In this document: in pieces, positions 63,424 to 64,000 of the stretch
Position numbering within the stretch: the stretch's first letter is position 1
Layout of the letters: the number at the start of each line of letters is the position of its first letter
NCBI RefSeq assembly: GCF_030538655.1
Contig: NZ_JAUNTO010000002.1
Span: forward strand, 166,711 to 230,710
Direction of reading: 5' to 3'
DNA length: 64,000 nucleotides
DNA from: Paracoccus sp. (in: a-proteobacteria)
GTDB taxonomy: Bacteria; Pseudomonadota; Alphaproteobacteria; Rhodobacterales; Rhodobacteraceae
The notes under the pieces: generated by a model
Seen by the model: the letters and a program-made list of their open reading frames with translations, nothing else
The model's database searches: none
Told to the model about the DNA's origin: nothing
Program-made: the position numbers and the translations under genes

Positions 63424-63909
63424 GTGCAAAACGTCGTCCTGACGATTCATCTGATCCTTGCCGTGCTGCTGACCGGCGTGGTGCTGTTGCAACGGTCCGA
63501 AGGCGGCGGCCTTGGCATGGGCGGCGGGGGCGGAACCGGCGGCGTGATGACGGGCCGTCAGGCGGCCAACGCCCTGACGCGGCTGACCTGGATATTCGGG
63601 ATCGCGCTGTTCTGCACCTCGATCGCGCTGACGGTGATCGCCGCGCGCGAATCGTCCACCGGATCGGTGCTGGATCGCTTTGGCGGCGCGACCGCGCCGG
63701 CGCCGACCAGCGGCAACCTGCCACAACTGCCAACCTATGCACCGCCACCCGGCGCAGGTCAGCCGGTGACGCCGCCTGCACCCGAAGGGGCTGTTGCGCC
63801 CGCCGCCCCGGCTGTGGATGCGCCTGCGGCTGTTGAGCCTGTTGCGCCGCCCGCCCCGGCTGATGGCAGCGCGACGGCGCCTGCGGTGCCCCCGGCACCG
63901 GCCAACTAA
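63424..63909 (+). CDS. secG: Preprotein translocase subunit SecG with long Pro/Ala tail
   Basis: 161 residues from GTG 63424, AAAGG upstream. Two membrane helices (about 3-21 and 56-74) with the SecG loop [21 protein letters not shown]. The C-terminal tail (about 88-161) is almost only Pro, Ala, Val and Gly and is much longer than in E. coli SecG (110 residues in total). Part of SecYEG. It is divergent from cobQ. Confidence 0.95.
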   Translation: MQNVVLTIHLILAVLLTGVVLLQRSEGGGLGMGGGGGTGGVMTGRQAANALTRLTWIFGIALFCTSIALTVIAARESSTGSVLDRFGGATAPAPTSGNLPQLPTYAPPPGAGQPVTPPAPEGAVAPAAPAVDAPAAVEPVAPPAPADGSATAPAVPPAPAN

Positions 63910-63923
63910 GGCCACCACACATT

Positions 63924-63944
63924 GGGGCGGCGATCTGCCGCCCT
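63924..63944 (+). terminator. Hairpin downstream of secG
   Basis: GGGCGGC (63925-63931), a 5-base loop and GCCGCCC (63937-63943): a perfect seven-pair stem 15 bases after the stop. Confidence 0.6.
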
Positions 63945-64000
63945 ACCTTGGCTTGCGGTCCGTTGCCGGATCGGGACGAATCGGTTATAGCCATAGTCCC

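Overview
The window is a stretch of alphaproteobacterial chromosome. High GC (mid-60s percent by eye, not computed), GapR, a GcvT-like sarcosine oxidase alpha subunit, the Paracoccus-type F1FO-ATPase inhibitor (zeta subunit), a VPLPA-CTERM surface protein and the hfq-hflX pair all point to Rhodobacterales, most likely a Paracoccus-like member of Paracoccaceae. It is almost fully coding: about 64 protein genes and one tRNA-Thr. I see no rRNA, CRISPR array, prophage or complete insertion sequence.

Layout. 1-1832: end of a sarcosine oxidase operon (soxA partial, soxG). 1933-5688: Mla-type lipid ABC operon with a STAS-MlaE fusion. 5867-12915: housekeeping genes (ridA, GDPD, a split divergent mnmC, nnrU, DUF4202, cbiX, GNAT, cinA-like, map). 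13081-15255: polar amino-acid ABC transporter. 15233-19474: DUF482 protein, RhlE-type helicase, dtd, YeeE-like protein, gapR. 19734-22366: a sulfotransferase-like protein divergent from an orphan FbpB-type permease. 22395-28703: tRNA-Thr, isochorismatase-like hydrolase, trkA-trkH, an inward-facing VPLPA-CTERM gene, hfq-hflX. 28709-30411: sugar kinase, and zinT behind a Zur-like palindrome.

30448-35103 is a four-gene minus-strand operon encoding a TelA-family protein, a DUF2927 lipoprotein, an SPFH-GYF protein and a zinc-ribbon membrane protein. It is the best candidate here for a poorly described system, probably for membrane or envelope stress. 35262-42496 is a fatty-acid beta-oxidation operon (fadJ, fadA, two related exported proteins, acyl-CoA dehydrogenase) headed by a MerR regulator with a LiuR-like operator, plus a second MerR gene. 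42630-44899: two PaaI thioesterases and a MATE pump.

45069-51316: ATPase inhibitor zeta, purC-purS, and an amino-acid ABC transporter co-directional with a glutamine-synthetase-family enzyme. 51317-52356 is sparsely coding apart from a small SH3 lipoprotein. 52357-56471 is a ugpBAEC operon whose ugpB carries an in-frame amber codon. 56592-63909: corA, csbD, a 2-hydroxyacid dehydrogenase / CsaA-like / proC / ybjN run, cobC and cobQ (cobalamin synthesis), and secG with a long Pro/Ala tail.

Start codons were chosen by Shine-Dalgarno spacing, operon overlap and family alignment from memory. No database search was run.
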